Translations under genes and position numbers: made by a program
Shown here: piece by piece, positions 25,314 through 37,703 of the stretch
Position numbering within the stretch: the first letter of the stretch is position 1
Layout of the letters: the number at the start of each line of letters is the position of its first letter
NCBI GenBank assembly: GCA_009192285.1
Contig: WBVU01000005.1
Coordinates: 2,870,731 to 2,934,730 of the forward strand
Source: Morchella semilibera
Taxonomy: Eukaryota > Ascomycota > Pezizomycetes > Pezizales > Morchellaceae
Direction: 5' to 3'
Length of the DNA: 64,000 nucleotides
The notes under the pieces: model-generated
The model's input: only the letters and a program-made list of their open reading frames with translations
Told to the model about the DNA's origin: nothing
Databases searched by the model: none

Positions 25314-25880
25314 CTAGTTGTTCTCTTCAGACCGTCCTAAAGTCCAAGAACTATCGCTTTCGATTCGATTTTGGACACCCCAGCCCTCCTCCTCGCACTT
25401 CCTGGCGTACATATCTTCGCCAGCTCGGACAACACCTTCCTTGGTTGCAATTGAAGCCAAGTAGGCCAGAGGGCTTTGTTTGGGATCGACTCTGAAAAAA
25501 CGATGCATAATCTCTTTGCTACACGGGGGTGCGCCTGATGTACATCCCGAAGGCTCCACCGAGGATGTAGAATACAAGCTACTGCAGCCGGAGTCTGGGT
25601 GATCCGCACGGTGTACATCCGACGTGGTAGGTGCAGGTGTCAATGGGGTCGATCGGGTTGATTGTGGGCGGTTGATGTGTGGTGATGCAGCTTGGGTCCG
25701 ATGGGGGCCATTACCGGATAACTGTCCAGCTCTATTGGTTTCGAGGCTGGCAGGGAGTTGTCGGCCTTGGTGGTCTCCGACCGACATTGGAGGAGGCATG
25801 ATGGAAGGAGAGGCACCGCCTGACTGTTGGTTGTCATCCTGGGTTTGGGGTGATTGGGTGGAAGTTTGGTGGAGAGACAT
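25314..25880 (-). CDS. Hypothetical disordered protein
   Basis: A 188-residue ORF starts at the Met codon 25880-25878 (MSLHQTSTQSPQ...); the frame is open further upstream, but the extra residues are not protein-like. The N-terminal two thirds are Ser/Thr/Pro/Gln-rich and probably disordered. The C-terminal 60 residues look folded: KEIMHRFFRVDPKQSPLAYL, then ASIATKEGVVRAGEDMYARK and a Glu/Trp-rich end. No signal peptide or membrane segment is evident from this start. A TATA-like TATATAAA on the minus strand (26178-26171) lies 291 bp upstream. The family is not recognised; a role cannot be assigned. No intron is needed within the ORF. Confidence 0.6.
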   Translation of the reverse strand: MSLHQTSTQSPQTQDDNQQSGGASPSIMPPPMSVGDHQGRQLPASLETNRAGQLSGNGPHRTQAASPHINRPQSTRSTPLTPAPTTSDVHRADHPDSGCSSLYSTSSVEPSGCTSGAPPCSKEIMHRFFRVDPKQSPLAYLASIATKEGVVRAGEDMYARKCEEEGWGVQNRIESDSSWTLGRSEENN

Positions 25881-26170
25881 CGAAGTGTTCGTTATGATGT
25901 TTTTCTTTCTTTCTTGAGGGTCAAGTAGTAAGTGAATGGGTAATGGCGAAGTGTGATGCAGATAAAACTTCCGGAGCCTGCAATTGGATATTCTTTTGCT
26001 ATCAAAGCGATACCAATGACAACCAGGTATATTGGGAGGGGGGACCAAGGGAATAAATAAGGATTGACCGAAGAAATATAGGTAGAACTTCTGAGCACTG
26101 CTCTCTTCACTTGAATGATGGACGATCGACTAACTGTGGAGGATGAAATTTGCGGGGGCGGGGGTGGAGT

Positions 26171-26178
26171 TTTATATA
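26171..26178 (-). promoter_or_regulatory. TATA-like element upstream of the 25314-25880 gene
   Basis: TATATAAA on the minus strand lies 291 bp before the proposed start codon. If used, it implies a long leader or a leader intron. Confidence 0.35.
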
Positions 26179-29100
26179 CCGATGGGAATCTTGACAAGGC
26201 CCAAATACAAAAATAGGACACTGAAGATGCCATGGGCCGTGAGAGCTGGTGGCTGTCTTTGTTTTTTCTGATTGGTGTTCACATGGAAGGAGATAAAACG
26301 TGCTCCATGACAGTAGGACCTGCCAACACATCAAAAGGAAATTGCAGCTCAGTAAGTCCTAACGTCGTTAAGATACTCCACGAAGTAAAACAAATATTAT
26401 CTTGCTTGGGAGGGAGTATCGCGTCACGCGTTTCAAAAGCCACGTTCGATCATTGCGATGAGCATGAAGAGAGCACCTCGGAGTAATGCTAGGCTACAAT
26501 TGCAACCGAGGCCGGCAACAAAACAGAAATGGGATGAGCTACGATGCCCAAACGCCATTTTCTATGATAGTTGAACCTAATTTTTTTCTATGCACAATTG
26601 ACAGGACTAGTTAGGCCCACGGTAGTCGCATCTAATTTTCCGCTTTACAGAATTGACAGGCCCGCAGGACTAAAAAGGCAAATCACGGAGCGCCCTCAGT
26701 CCTTTCCCCCCGTTTTTACAAACGCCGCTGCAGCGCACCAGCACCTGATAGCAAGAGTACCCATGCAGTCATCATCGGGTGTGAGACTCGAAACCGAGCT
26801 AGGGGTTCTTCATGCTCGTGGGAAACCTGATCTTGACAACGTGCTTATTTTCGGTATACCTCCCAAAAACAATACAAATAGATACAGTAGAAACTTAATG
26901 TTGAGTTGAGATAGGTTTCCCCCCGATTATACGCATTACGCGGCCTTAGCTCAATTCTTTTGCTAGAATAGACTTATGTCCATAACTGGCGCATGGCGTC
27001 AGACAGCACCGTCCATCACGATCGCGTTGAAACGAGACCGTCATTGCTTACTGGCCCCCTTGTCAATATAAGTAACAGTGCATCATACATACTGAGGGTT
27101 GGGATCGCAAACACCCACATACTTCCTACATTGGAATCTTTGTTTCCACTGCCCGGGATGTTTATAAGGTCGGAGCCATTATTACGGGATGCTCTGGTAC
27201 CTGATCTGCAAACCGAATAATTCACATGACTACATGTACTGTTGCCTACACGGATCAATCACATATGCGCCTGCATGTAACAACGACCACACCATCTCTC
27301 AACAAAGATTGAGAGTACCCCCCAAAAGGTTCTCAGGGGGGAATGAGGCGCCTTGAAGTCATAAAAAAAAAGGTATCAGGATAAAAACGTTGATACCGTC
27401 TTCTTTAAGCTTAGTCGGTCTAGACTCTAGCATAGATCATAAGGCAACATTCTGTTTATAGGTCTAGTGTGAGTTTCCCAATTTTTTTTTTTAAAAAAAA
27501 AGGTACGTCTCCCTTTCCCACATTTTTTTCTTCTCCCCTGCAGGCCTTCTAACGCGAAAAGGATAGTATAGCCAATATGTACATGTACAACCCCACACAT
27601 TCCCCATAGCCAAACAACGGAGTCCCATTACCGAAAATTCTAACATGCGCGCGCACCAGTACTTCAACTTTAAGGCGGACGATACAGGGCTAAAATTGCA
27701 GGCCTTGGAACCTCTAGTATCCGTTTCTAGAGTATTCTATCCATGTGGGGAGGTTGGGGATTTCACGATAATCATGGTCGGCTTAACCAGCTGATAACTC
27801 GTTTACTTTAGATGAAACTCTACTTAATCAGGGCGCAAATGTTTCATCCGAGAACCGATCAAGAGATAGGAGGTTTTCGAGAGTCCTAAATGTCTCCGGA
27901 TTTGCTTGTCCGCTTCTGCCTTACTACTAGGATATTAACTCACTACCTACCACTTGACTCATGATTATCAAGTTAATGCATGCTGGTAGTTACAAAAAAA
28001 AAAAAGGGCATCTCCTGACCTTTCTTGACAAGAGAAAAGAAAAAAAGAAGCGCCTGGCAACACCTGGATCTTATTGTTTGCCAAGCGAGCTCCTTAAGCT
28101 CTGCGCTGGCAAAGAGGTGTTGGAAGCTATCAAGTTATTGAGCTTTCAACAATGATCAGAGAAGGGATATAAACCGAGAAATTCCAGATCCTCATTTAAT
28201 TTCCGAGATCTATTCTTTTTTTAATCCAGTTCAGTTTTCAATTGAGCTGTTTTCAACCTGGTCGCATGTGTGCAGAGGATACCCAAGAGCAGATGTTTTG
28301 TGCGCAGAGTAGAAGCCCCTGGGAGTGTATTGTTTCAGGGAATGGAAAAAAATAGAACTGGAGCTTCACCGCCCGGGAGATATCGTGAAAAGAAGTTCCT
28401 TTTGACCTTGGACCTCTTTGTGGAGCCTTGTAGTCATAATGGAGATACGGTTGGGAGGCGGTAATTGTGTCGCGTCATGTCGTTTATCTTTATCATACCA
28501 TGTTCACTCTTATCATCTACTTTAGTGAAGAGATTTTTCGTGCAACAATCAATGCATCGATCTGGTAGAACCTAATAAGTCTCCAGTGTCACCACGGCCC
28601 ATGGTACAATAATTAATTCACTTCTACGAATTAATGGCGGGTGTTACCAGGTGGAACAGTGGTAGCTCCGCCTGTACCATGTGCTCGTGGTCGGGCACAT
28701 TCACGGTACGGTAAATGGGCAAATCGGTAAGGAACTTTTTCTTCTCGACGGTTGGGGTGGGGATCGGTGTGCGAACAGCTGCGACCGTTCCCTATGTCTC
28801 TCTCCCTTTCTTTCTGTTCTGAAATGGGATCAGCCTTGTGGAAAAGGGGGAGGGCCGTTAGCTGGCTTCTCTTTGTGGTGATGATTTCGGGGGGGTGCAA
28901 CTACGGTACTTTGCTGAGTTTTTGTGTGACATGCAATATTTTGTGTACCTACATGTAGGCACCAGAGCTCGTATGTTAGTAGGAGGTGGCTCAGCAATCA
29001 TCATGGCGCATCACTCACTCACCCAACCCAACCATGATGTTGTCTGATCTAAACTCTTGTTAGAGGCTGTAATTATTTGTGGTGGCTGCCTTTAGTTAGT

Positions 29101-29291
29101 AATACTTAGTATGCACCTGTTAGTGGGGGTGTATTATTAGAGGATACATGTATGTAACTCGGATGGCTAGTCTGGACTAGTGACTAATCGGGACTAGAGC
29201 AAACTAGACTAGAACCAGATTATCTAATCTTATCTAGATCCACCAATAGATTAGTCATTACGCAAGTGGGGCAGCAGTGCGAGTGATACAG

Positions 29292-29363
29292 GTGACGCGG
29301 TGATGCGGTGCGGCGATGCGGCGCGGTCAGGTGATGCGGGATGCGGCGATGCGGCGATGCGGT
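29292..29363. repeat. GATGCGGC-type minisatellite
   Basis: About eight imperfect copies of a GATGCGG/GGTGCGGC unit run head to tail. The G/C-rich strand bias stands out from the surrounding A/T-rich DNA. No ORF of interest crosses it. Confidence 0.75.
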
Positions 29364-30010
29364 AATACTAGCTGCATAATAATAGGCTGCACCTGCCGAG
29401 TGATGGACCATGATCTGTGTTTATGAGGGGATTAATTGGTTGGCCAACTCAATAAGTATTACATGTACGCACTCACTCTAAAAAACCACTCAGGCGATAC
29501 TGATATTTTGACCCAGCTTTAGAACTATTTCTCACTAGATCTTGCCTGACCAATGTTGGTCGGGGTATTATAATTCGATCTAGTACCAGCCATGAAGCGG
29601 TACTCCGCTAGCTAAGGGTAATTTGTTAACTAGCTGGGTAAAGGGTATTAATTGGAGTAAAACGTAACATAGTATGGAAGGGTCGGTCTAGGCATTAAAA
29701 ATATTTGTACCTAGTATTATATCGGGCCCAGAGGTTAGGTAGGTAAGGTAAAGTCACGATTAATTTTACTACCACCCGTTTCGGTGATTCGGCCGGTCTT
29801 TTTTTTTTAAGAAAAAAAAATGAACGGCTTTTCCAGTTAAAACCTTCAGTTCTATTTATGCGCTATCCAGTCAATGGCGAATCTGATACATTTCCAGCCA
29901 GTGCAAGCAGACGACGTACGTACTACATGCGTATAGCCTAGTAGCTACCACATAGCGATCAAGAACAGAACGCAAAATTGGCTCTGAATTAATACATACT
30001 GTCCAGATAT

Positions 30011-30037
30011 GCCGGCGGCGGCGGCGGCGGCGGCGGT
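30011..30037. repeat. GGC triplet microsatellite
   Basis: Nine uninterrupted GGC/CGG units lie in gene-free DNA. The same triplet also encodes the Gly run in the gene at 37704, so it is a recurrent motif here. Confidence 0.8.
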
Positions 30038-30537
30038 AGCCCAAAGTCATGATTAGAACACTTTGAAACAAATTGTCATGTTTTTTTTATCATACTTTCA
30101 CTTGTTTCTACGTACAAGAATATTACGTGCAGGGAAGCCCTGTGGCATAAACCAAACCTAAAATTGTCAGGTACCGAACATGTATATAATATATAATGTA
30201 TATAATTAAATTAAATTGGGGGCTACAGTGACAAGGCTGAGGCCAAGGTGTCATAATATGATATTAACCCAGTCCATGTAAAACTCTAATAAATAAATCC
30301 TCGGTTCTGTATATCTTATTTGGTCCCGGTCCCGTTACACAACGAAATTCAGCACCACAATATATAAGTAGGTAGCGGACGAGAACAGACAATATTGATC
30401 AGAAGCATGCAAGGTAGGTATTGCCGACTTCTTGGGGCATTGGGGTGTGGGGGATCATTCCGCAATACGGCTATTTTTTCCCTCGATCTGCCGCGGGAAT
30501 TAACGTTTTGCGGGTGATGGCAATATATATACTAGAA

Positions 30538-30566
30538 GGTGGTGGTGGTGGTGGTGGTGGGTGGTG
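30538..30566. repeat. GGT triplet microsatellite
   Basis: Nine or more GGT units form a near-perfect run, outside any gene. Confidence 0.8.
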
Positions 30567-33199
30567 ACAATTTGCATAGGTCAAGGTTGTTTATGGAGTG
30601 CTATCATGTCACTGAACTTGTCATCTATTCCACCATGGCACGTTATAATTTAAAAAAGTCCACCAACACCACCACTCACCACGGTATAAGGTACTAGAGT
30701 TTCTTACAACTTCTCATCCCCGGCAGAGCTCAGACTCATCGCTCATCCCGCCCCTAACCTCCGACCAAAAAACTCGCATAGGCTATATGAACTGAAAGCT
30801 TCTGCAGTGCGCGCAAGCCAAGCGCTCAATATCAAATACATGTATCCAGCTGTAATCCGCGCGCACGGCATGAACTGAACGTTATATCTCGACCCAGCTG
30901 GGCCTATTTACTATCAAGAGCCAACGGAATGTCGGGCCGGAAACCCTAACCCTGGTGTTCTGGCCCATGCGATGGATAGGGAAGGAGGTGGAGTTGGAGG
31001 TGTGTCTACATGTAGCTATCTAGACCCGCTACCGGGGTCTAAACAATAAAAAATAAAATGCAAGAACGTGGATCCGGAGCTGGTTGTGGGTTTTCCTGGA
31101 GACGGCACTGTCTCCGATAGATTGAACCCATCTTGTTGTTATTGTCGTCGCACTTTGGAGGTCCGTTATGTGACTTATTAGACATTTGATAATGTCTGTA
31201 TATTATTCAGATAATAGCTCATGATGTGATCCTAGTATGTAGGTTGTGCGTCCTCAAAATTCCGGATAGAGAATATCTAGGGCCTCGTGCTCATCATCAG
31301 TCATCACTCGGTCTGTCTTCTTATGGCTAAAAAATCCATGGATGAAAATACCAGAAACATCGAACCATTGCAGCGTTTCTAATCCTCCAACCAACGCGGC
31401 TCATGGACCGTCACCTATCGTGCCGCTGTTTAGGTTTTTCTATTGCTTGAGGTGTTTTATACTCTACTTTAATCCCGGTGACCTGCAGAACCGGCTGTGC
31501 TGGTGCAGGCAGCACTTTTAAATAAGCGGTTCCCGTGTAGGGTCCCCAGTAAATTAGATTGAAAGACATGTACGTTATGAAGTCTCCGCGGGACTTTTTT
31601 GATAACCTCCCATTTCTCAGACATCGCGACTGAAGGAGAGGGACTCTGGCTGTCTGCCCGGCGGCTACTGGGCCATGCACGATCCTTCCTGTGGACTTGT
31701 TGGGGGGGGGGGGTAAGTGGCTGCCTGGCCGTTCCACCCTGGTACAGAGAGCACAGCACATCTAACTTGATGGTGATCGATGTATAAGTGTAGCAGCTAA
31801 CTAGTTCATGAGGACCAGTGCCAATATACCAGAACATAGCCGGGTGGTCGCATGTCGTGGCCTTAATAAAAAAAAATCATAATTAAATGATCGATATGCC
31901 AGTTGCTGAATCAACCCTGGGCGCGGAGCTCGGGATGCCGAAGATCCCGTGATTAGTATTTGTATTTGTGTATGTACTAATGTATGTTACTTCCAAGCGA
32001 CGTTACAGACCCGACCAGACTGGCTCAACGGGTAATTACTGGACAGAGTATTTCATGTAGTACACACTAATAACGTACAGCGTACGGCTGCTAACCGAGG
32101 ACGACTCGATTAGGTTTGAGTTCCTGGTGTTCGATCAGTGGAATATGTGTGAGAAGAGGAGGAGGAGGAGGAGGCGCTCTAGCTGTCACGTCACGCTTGG
32201 ACCGAAAAGTTGGTGGACGTGGGGGGTAAAATACGGAGAGAGAGAGCGCAGGCGCTGGCAGCTGTCAACATCAACAGCCGCTTTGGAGACGGTGCAGCAA
32301 TGGGCAATGATCTAGAATTGTCGTCGGCGTTCATGGTGGAGTGGTGGTGGAGGAGGAGGAGGAGCTCGGAGAGGAGGAGGAAGAGGAGGGAGGGGGGTAC
32401 GATGGAACTATTGGATATTGAATATTCAGTTTCCGGAAATCCGCTTATATTATGAATTGACGACCCAACCAGCGCTCTTGGTGGTACGGTAGATGCATCA
32501 TCCGCGGGTTTCTCTAAATTGGTATGGTAGAGAGTAGATTCTTTTCTTTTCTTTTCTTTTTTGTTATTTTTCTTTGTTTCTTTCCTTCTTTCTTTCGAAT
32601 TCTGTCTATCTGCAGTGGCACGTACGTACGTGAGCTTCGATTCCAGATCATGCCAACCTGAGTAGATTACAGGTAGAGAGGACTGATACATACAGGATAC
32701 ATGATGTATGTAAGTGAAGTTACAGACTATGCAGGGCTTTAGTTTTGCTTCGGTATCATTTATCTAGCTCGACGGGTGCTATAAGCTAACTCTACTCTCG
32801 AGAATTCGAAGAGGAGATGTACTGCATATATCGATTTGGCCTGAGAAATGGAATCGGGGGAATCGTCATGATGCATATGCCAATGTGCGCATAGGTAAGA
32901 AGGATGTGTATATGTATGCATGGGTTTGGGACGAGTAGAAGGATATTTGGGTGCATACATGTATATGTGATATATCTAGGGAAGAATGACAGGATGTAGA
33001 TAGCTTGATCGATTGTAATTGTAATTACATGTAGTACTACATGTACATATTCTACCTACAACTGTTTACACGTATTATTTTGGTATGCCTGCTAGCAATA
33101 CTAATTTCAATGTTTCACTGGTGGGTATTAATATAATTACTTTTAATTGATAGATGGAGATATATACATGTATGCGTGTATACGGATGTCGACGGTTTT

Positions 33200-33243
33200 G
33201 TCTCTCCCCTCTCTCTCTCCCCTCTCTCTCCCTCTCTCTCTCT
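33200..33243. repeat. CT-rich microsatellite
   Basis: Repeated CTCTCT blocks are interrupted by CCCC at regular spacing (a CCCTCTCTCT-like higher unit), giving a 44-bp polypyrimidine tract in gene-free DNA. Confidence 0.8.
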
Positions 33244-33605
33244 AGCCCTCACTTAATACGGGTATATACTGATCTATACGTATATGTAGTTCCAGTAAAT
33301 CTACGGGTATTATAGAGCACGCTAGCAGCTACTACTCACTTACTACCTGTACCCAGCAACGGCTGCATATGGGTATAACTCTGCACAAGGAGAATCAGAA
33401 TTAAAGATACATGTAACTACATGTAGGTATAAAGCTGTAGAGATTACGCAAAATGTCGAGACACGGATACTGCAGGGTGTAAGTGACAGTACTTTTTGGT
33501 GAATTCTAGAACCTGTTATAATTTATATGCATAGGCCCTCCTCTTCATACCGCGACCAGGCTTTTCTCGTTTGATAACCTACAATATCCCACAGTACGTG
33601 CCCCG

Positions 33606-33622
33606 CCCCCCCCCCCCCCCCC
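33606..33622. repeat. 17-nt C homopolymer
   Basis: This is the longest pure C run in the window, directly followed by five G. Runs of this kind are prone to length variation and base-calling error. Confidence 0.85.
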
Positions 33623-36600
33623 GGGGGAGACAGTACTAGTATTATAAAGCATGTACAAAGCTTTTACTTTGGACCCTTCGACGTCAGAGGGCACTAGTAT
33701 GTACTAGTTTCCGTCAACAATCCTCCTCCTCCTTTAAACATCGATTCGACTCTGAGATCAATCAAGACCGTCCCGTGAATCGAGACGATGAGTGGACATG
33801 GTTACTTCGCTCAGTTATCAGATAAGATTTCCCGCCAGTCCCAAATTTACCTGAATCTCAATGTCTCAGTTTTATTAGTCTCGTCATGGGCATCAGATAC
33901 CCAGGTGCTGCTCAATTAAAGTGCACCACGGTTTTCATCCTCCTCATCCTCCTCCTCCCCCTTCGGGCCAGGACCTGTAAAAGCTAACCACTTTTTGATG
34001 ACATATTGATAATACAAATAAATCTGTCTCGTACCGACAACGACAGTATCTGGTACCGGATCAATCATCCTATCGACTCAGCTAGGCCCCGACCCAGTGC
34101 CACGTACTGGGTAAAACATCCCATCTACTCTAAGCTAAATCAGTATCCAGTCCGTTTACTGATATCATTCGCTTGCTGATCCTTCGGATGGGGGACCCTG
34201 ATGGGTTTTGTTTGTTTCATGCTAGTGGTTGGTTTTATGGGTCACGCTCGCTGAGAGCTTGATGGTGGGAGTACTAATCCAGCAGTCCATCCGCCGGGTC
34301 GGGTCGAATTTTTGGGGCACTCGACAGGAGAACGCACGCACAATGATCTTTGGTAGGTAGGCAGGGTGATTGTTTATGGCACCCCCGCCAATGGCTGTAG
34401 CTCTGCGGGTAGAATTTCCGATTCAACAGCAACAGCAACACTGGAGCTCGAGTTGTTTTGTAACTTAACCCGCCGCCGTTATACAACCGCCCTCCCCCCT
34501 ACCTAGGCAGGTGGGTAATAAGGCATACGTCCTCGACCAACCAGAGCAAGTACCGGCATCCCACTGAATATATGCATATTTATTCACTCACGCACGGCTA
34601 ACCGGCGACGCCCGACGACCCCGGGAATCTAGGTAATATAGCGATCCCAAGATGAGTGGGTCCGGGATTCTGGGTTCAACCTCCTCAACTGGCTGGCTGG
34701 TTGGGATTTGTTGTTGTTTTGTTGTTGTCCCCAATATCCGAAAACAGCCAAAGCTTTGCGCATGACATGGTTGATGGGATGGGGCAGGCGTGAGGCGTCC
34801 TGAATAATTGTTTCTCAATGTCTATCATAGTTATCGGACGATATTTCTTGGTGCCTAGACCTCATGCCTCGGAGTTTCAACGACCAGGCTCCTGGAACCT
34901 CCTGAGCTGCTGCTGCTGCTCGTCGTGGGGGGACGTGAGGACGATGATGATATTCTAATCTCCACATTGGGCGCGTGGGAAGTATTTACTGAGCCTCATG
35001 AATATGGAATATGCTGTCTCAGTCAAGCATAGAATGCAGGGGACGTCGATTTGGGAATGATGATGATCTAGCCACGTAACGGGCATTGTTTAGGGTTCCG
35101 GTTGGAGAACCGAAATACTATCTTTACCAGTGATTTCAGTGCCCCCCTAACCCACCCCCGTGGGTCGAGGAGTGTGGACCAGCCAATCCATGATGAAACT
35201 CATTGCCGGGAAAGATAGGGCATTTTTTCTTTCTTTCTGGGCTATCATAAGCCAATTGTCTGTCTTGAGAAATTCCGAGGGAGGGAACTTTGGGTTCGAT
35301 GCCCGTTGTCTTGTCTTGCCGCCTGGGAGGGGGAGAGATGGCCATGGATAGCACTGGTACTCTACTGGTAACTCTACCTACATACATACGTGTTCGCTCG
35401 GTCGACCACTCGAACTCAACCCAATCGACCCACCAACATGGATGGCGGTACCCCCTTCACACGTGTATTGTAGCGTGGGGTGGCGGTCAGTCGGCTTTCC
35501 TGGAACCCCACCCGTTGTTGTTGACGGTTTATTTTTTTCTATCTTTTATTTTGCGGGTTATCCCATTGGGTACCGCCAGATGATGACGCGGGACCGGTTT
35601 CTTATGGGTGCTGATGCAGGATAGATATATACTGGGATGTGGCACTTACGCAACGATGATTTGGTGGGGGCGCAGGGCTGGGGTTGATCTTTGGGGTTTG
35701 GGTTACTGGGGAAGAGGGCACCACTGGGGGGGGGGAAAAGAAATTTTGGATTTGGGACATATATGATGTACCTGGATGGGTAGCCAGAACTGTTGGGAGT
35801 TCCGTGAAGAAGCAGAAGAATTCTGGGCCGGGGGCGCAGTCCAATCAGTACTAAATAGGTATGTACTTGGGATGTAGGAGGAGGCTGGTAGGAGATCCAG
35901 GTACATGTAGGTACATAAGTACATGTAGGAATGGAACGAGTCTGAGGAAGGCAGGACAGGGGACAAAGGCTCGGAAGAATAGATAGGAAGAATACTAATA
36001 TAATATAGCCTGCTGAGGATATTTCGATTAAGCATGAAGATGGAAGAAAAAAAATAGAGGGATCTAAAACAAACACGGACTGTACCTGTATGTACACAAT
36101 ACCCAAACTCCCGGCGGCGGCGGTACTACTCTAGAGTTGAGGCAGAGAGGTACCAACAAGAGATAAACAAGTACTTATGTAGTTAGTGGGTGCTTCATGT
36201 ACAACATAACTTACCACAATTAAAATTCCCCGATGATGATGACTGTGAAATTTGATTCACCGCTAGGCTAAGCTGTTTTACTGACTTAACTCCTTGTAGG
36301 TAAATATACTGATAATACAGTACCTGTTATATTGGTTCCCATTGAATCAGCTAAAAACAATAACCCGTCCCCGGCCCCCCTAGCAGCACCTACCACCATG
36401 GACTGTGGGCCATGACCAACCCATGCTGCACATTCATTCACTTGTCTCCTTCCTTTTTCTCTATTGGGGGGGGGGGGGGGCACGGAATCGAAGCGCCTCT
36501 TTTTTTTTACATTCTTTTTTTCTTCTTTTCTTGGTCCCCCTAGTGAATGAGCGGTGAATGAGCGGTGAGTGAGTGAGTGTGTAAGTTATGGCGAGTATGT

Positions 36601-37411
36601 ACTTACTGGTTTGGTGTTTGTGTGCTTGTTTATCTCTGCTCTCTCTGCAGTGCACCCGATCACTGGTCCAGTGGTCTACATAATATTTGGGAATCCCCCC
36701 CCCCCCAATCCTCCACAGGTGGCCCCTCCCCCCCCCTTACCTCCGGTCGGTCTCTTGATTTCCAGTGCCGTGGGTTTGCCTGTCTACCTTCGTTTGTGCT
36801 GTCTTCCTTACTCGCCAGCCAGCCAGCTCCAAGAAACAGACCTTTTGCCGAGCAGTGCAGCACAGAAAGCAGGCTTTAAAGTGCATTAACGGGTTTAAAG
36901 AAAAAAAGTAAAAGGAAAAGGAAAAGGAAGGGGGAAGCCCCTACGCCATACCATTCAATACCACACAATACCATATGGCCATACGCCCACAGCACCCCCA
37001 CGCATACACACACACCAAAGTTTCAGGGAGGGAAATCAAATAGCTGGGAAACCCGAACACCCGGTTCACCTGCGCACATCTTAAGAGGCACTCGACCCTC
37101 TCTCTCACTCGTTCCCCACTAATCCACTCCTCGTACACACTCTCATTCCCTACCCATTTAGGTACTGCACCCTACGCCACGCTCTTCTCCGAGAGAGAGG
37201 GAGAGAGAAAGAGAGGGCGAATTGGTACATAGTGCTCAGATCTATCTTGAGTGTTTTTGTTTAAGGCTTCGGTTTTCTTGGATTCTTGGGTGGGGTTCAG
37301 GTGTTCTTACTTGGGACCAACCGCCACCGACCAGCAGCATCCATTGTGCAGTAGCAGTAGCAGAAGCAGCGGCGTTCCATTATCATTACATACATACTCA
37401 CTCTTCTTCTT

Positions 37412-37443
37412 CTGCCTGCGTCTGCGTCTGCGTCTGCGTCTGC
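37412..37443. repeat. GTCTGC hexanucleotide tandem
   Basis: About five copies of TGCGTC run in tandem roughly 260 bp upstream of the start codon of the gene at 37704, probably within its promoter or leader. Confidence 0.75.
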
Positions 37444-37703
37444 CCACTGGACTCGACTCACTCACACACCTTTTTCTATCTTTAATTGGGTATATAATAA
37501 AACAGACGGGTTATTATAAAGCTTAGGGCAGCCCTTTATAACTGCTGTATTATTATTCATACCGTAATACATTTACCCTGTTATAACTATTATCTTACAT
37601 CTTCTACTTACCTGCCCACCTACCTACATCCCATTTGGCCAGTCAGCACCCCAATACGTACCGTACAATAGATAGAGACATACCGCGTGCATATTATGCA
37701 AAC

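Larger units (their letters stand above)
25881..37703. other. Gene-free interval 4 (about 11.8 kb)
   Basis: No ORF is protein-like; long ones (for example 35558-36106 minus and 32191-32691 minus) translate microsatellites and pyrimidine-rich tracts. The interval carries about half of all the TACATGTA palindromes, a GATGCGGC minisatellite (29292-29363), GGC (30011-30037) and GGT (30538-30566) triplets, a CT tract (33200-33243), a 17-nt C run (33606-33622), a 15-nt G run (36466-36480) and a GTCTGC tandem (37412-37443). Confidence 0.55.

Noticed and set aside
32191-32691. 166-codon ORF on the minus strand across GGA/TTTC repeats.
   Set aside because: Repeat-driven open frame in both strands; no motif and no supporting signals.
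35288-35302. GGGTTCGATGCCC resembling a tRNA T-arm.
   Set aside because: No matching A box, D arm or acceptor stem upstream.
35558-36106. 182-codon ORF on the minus strand with hydrophobic and Pro-rich parts.
   Set aside because: Composition comes from poly-pyrimidine and TACATGTA-type repeats; no conserved motif.
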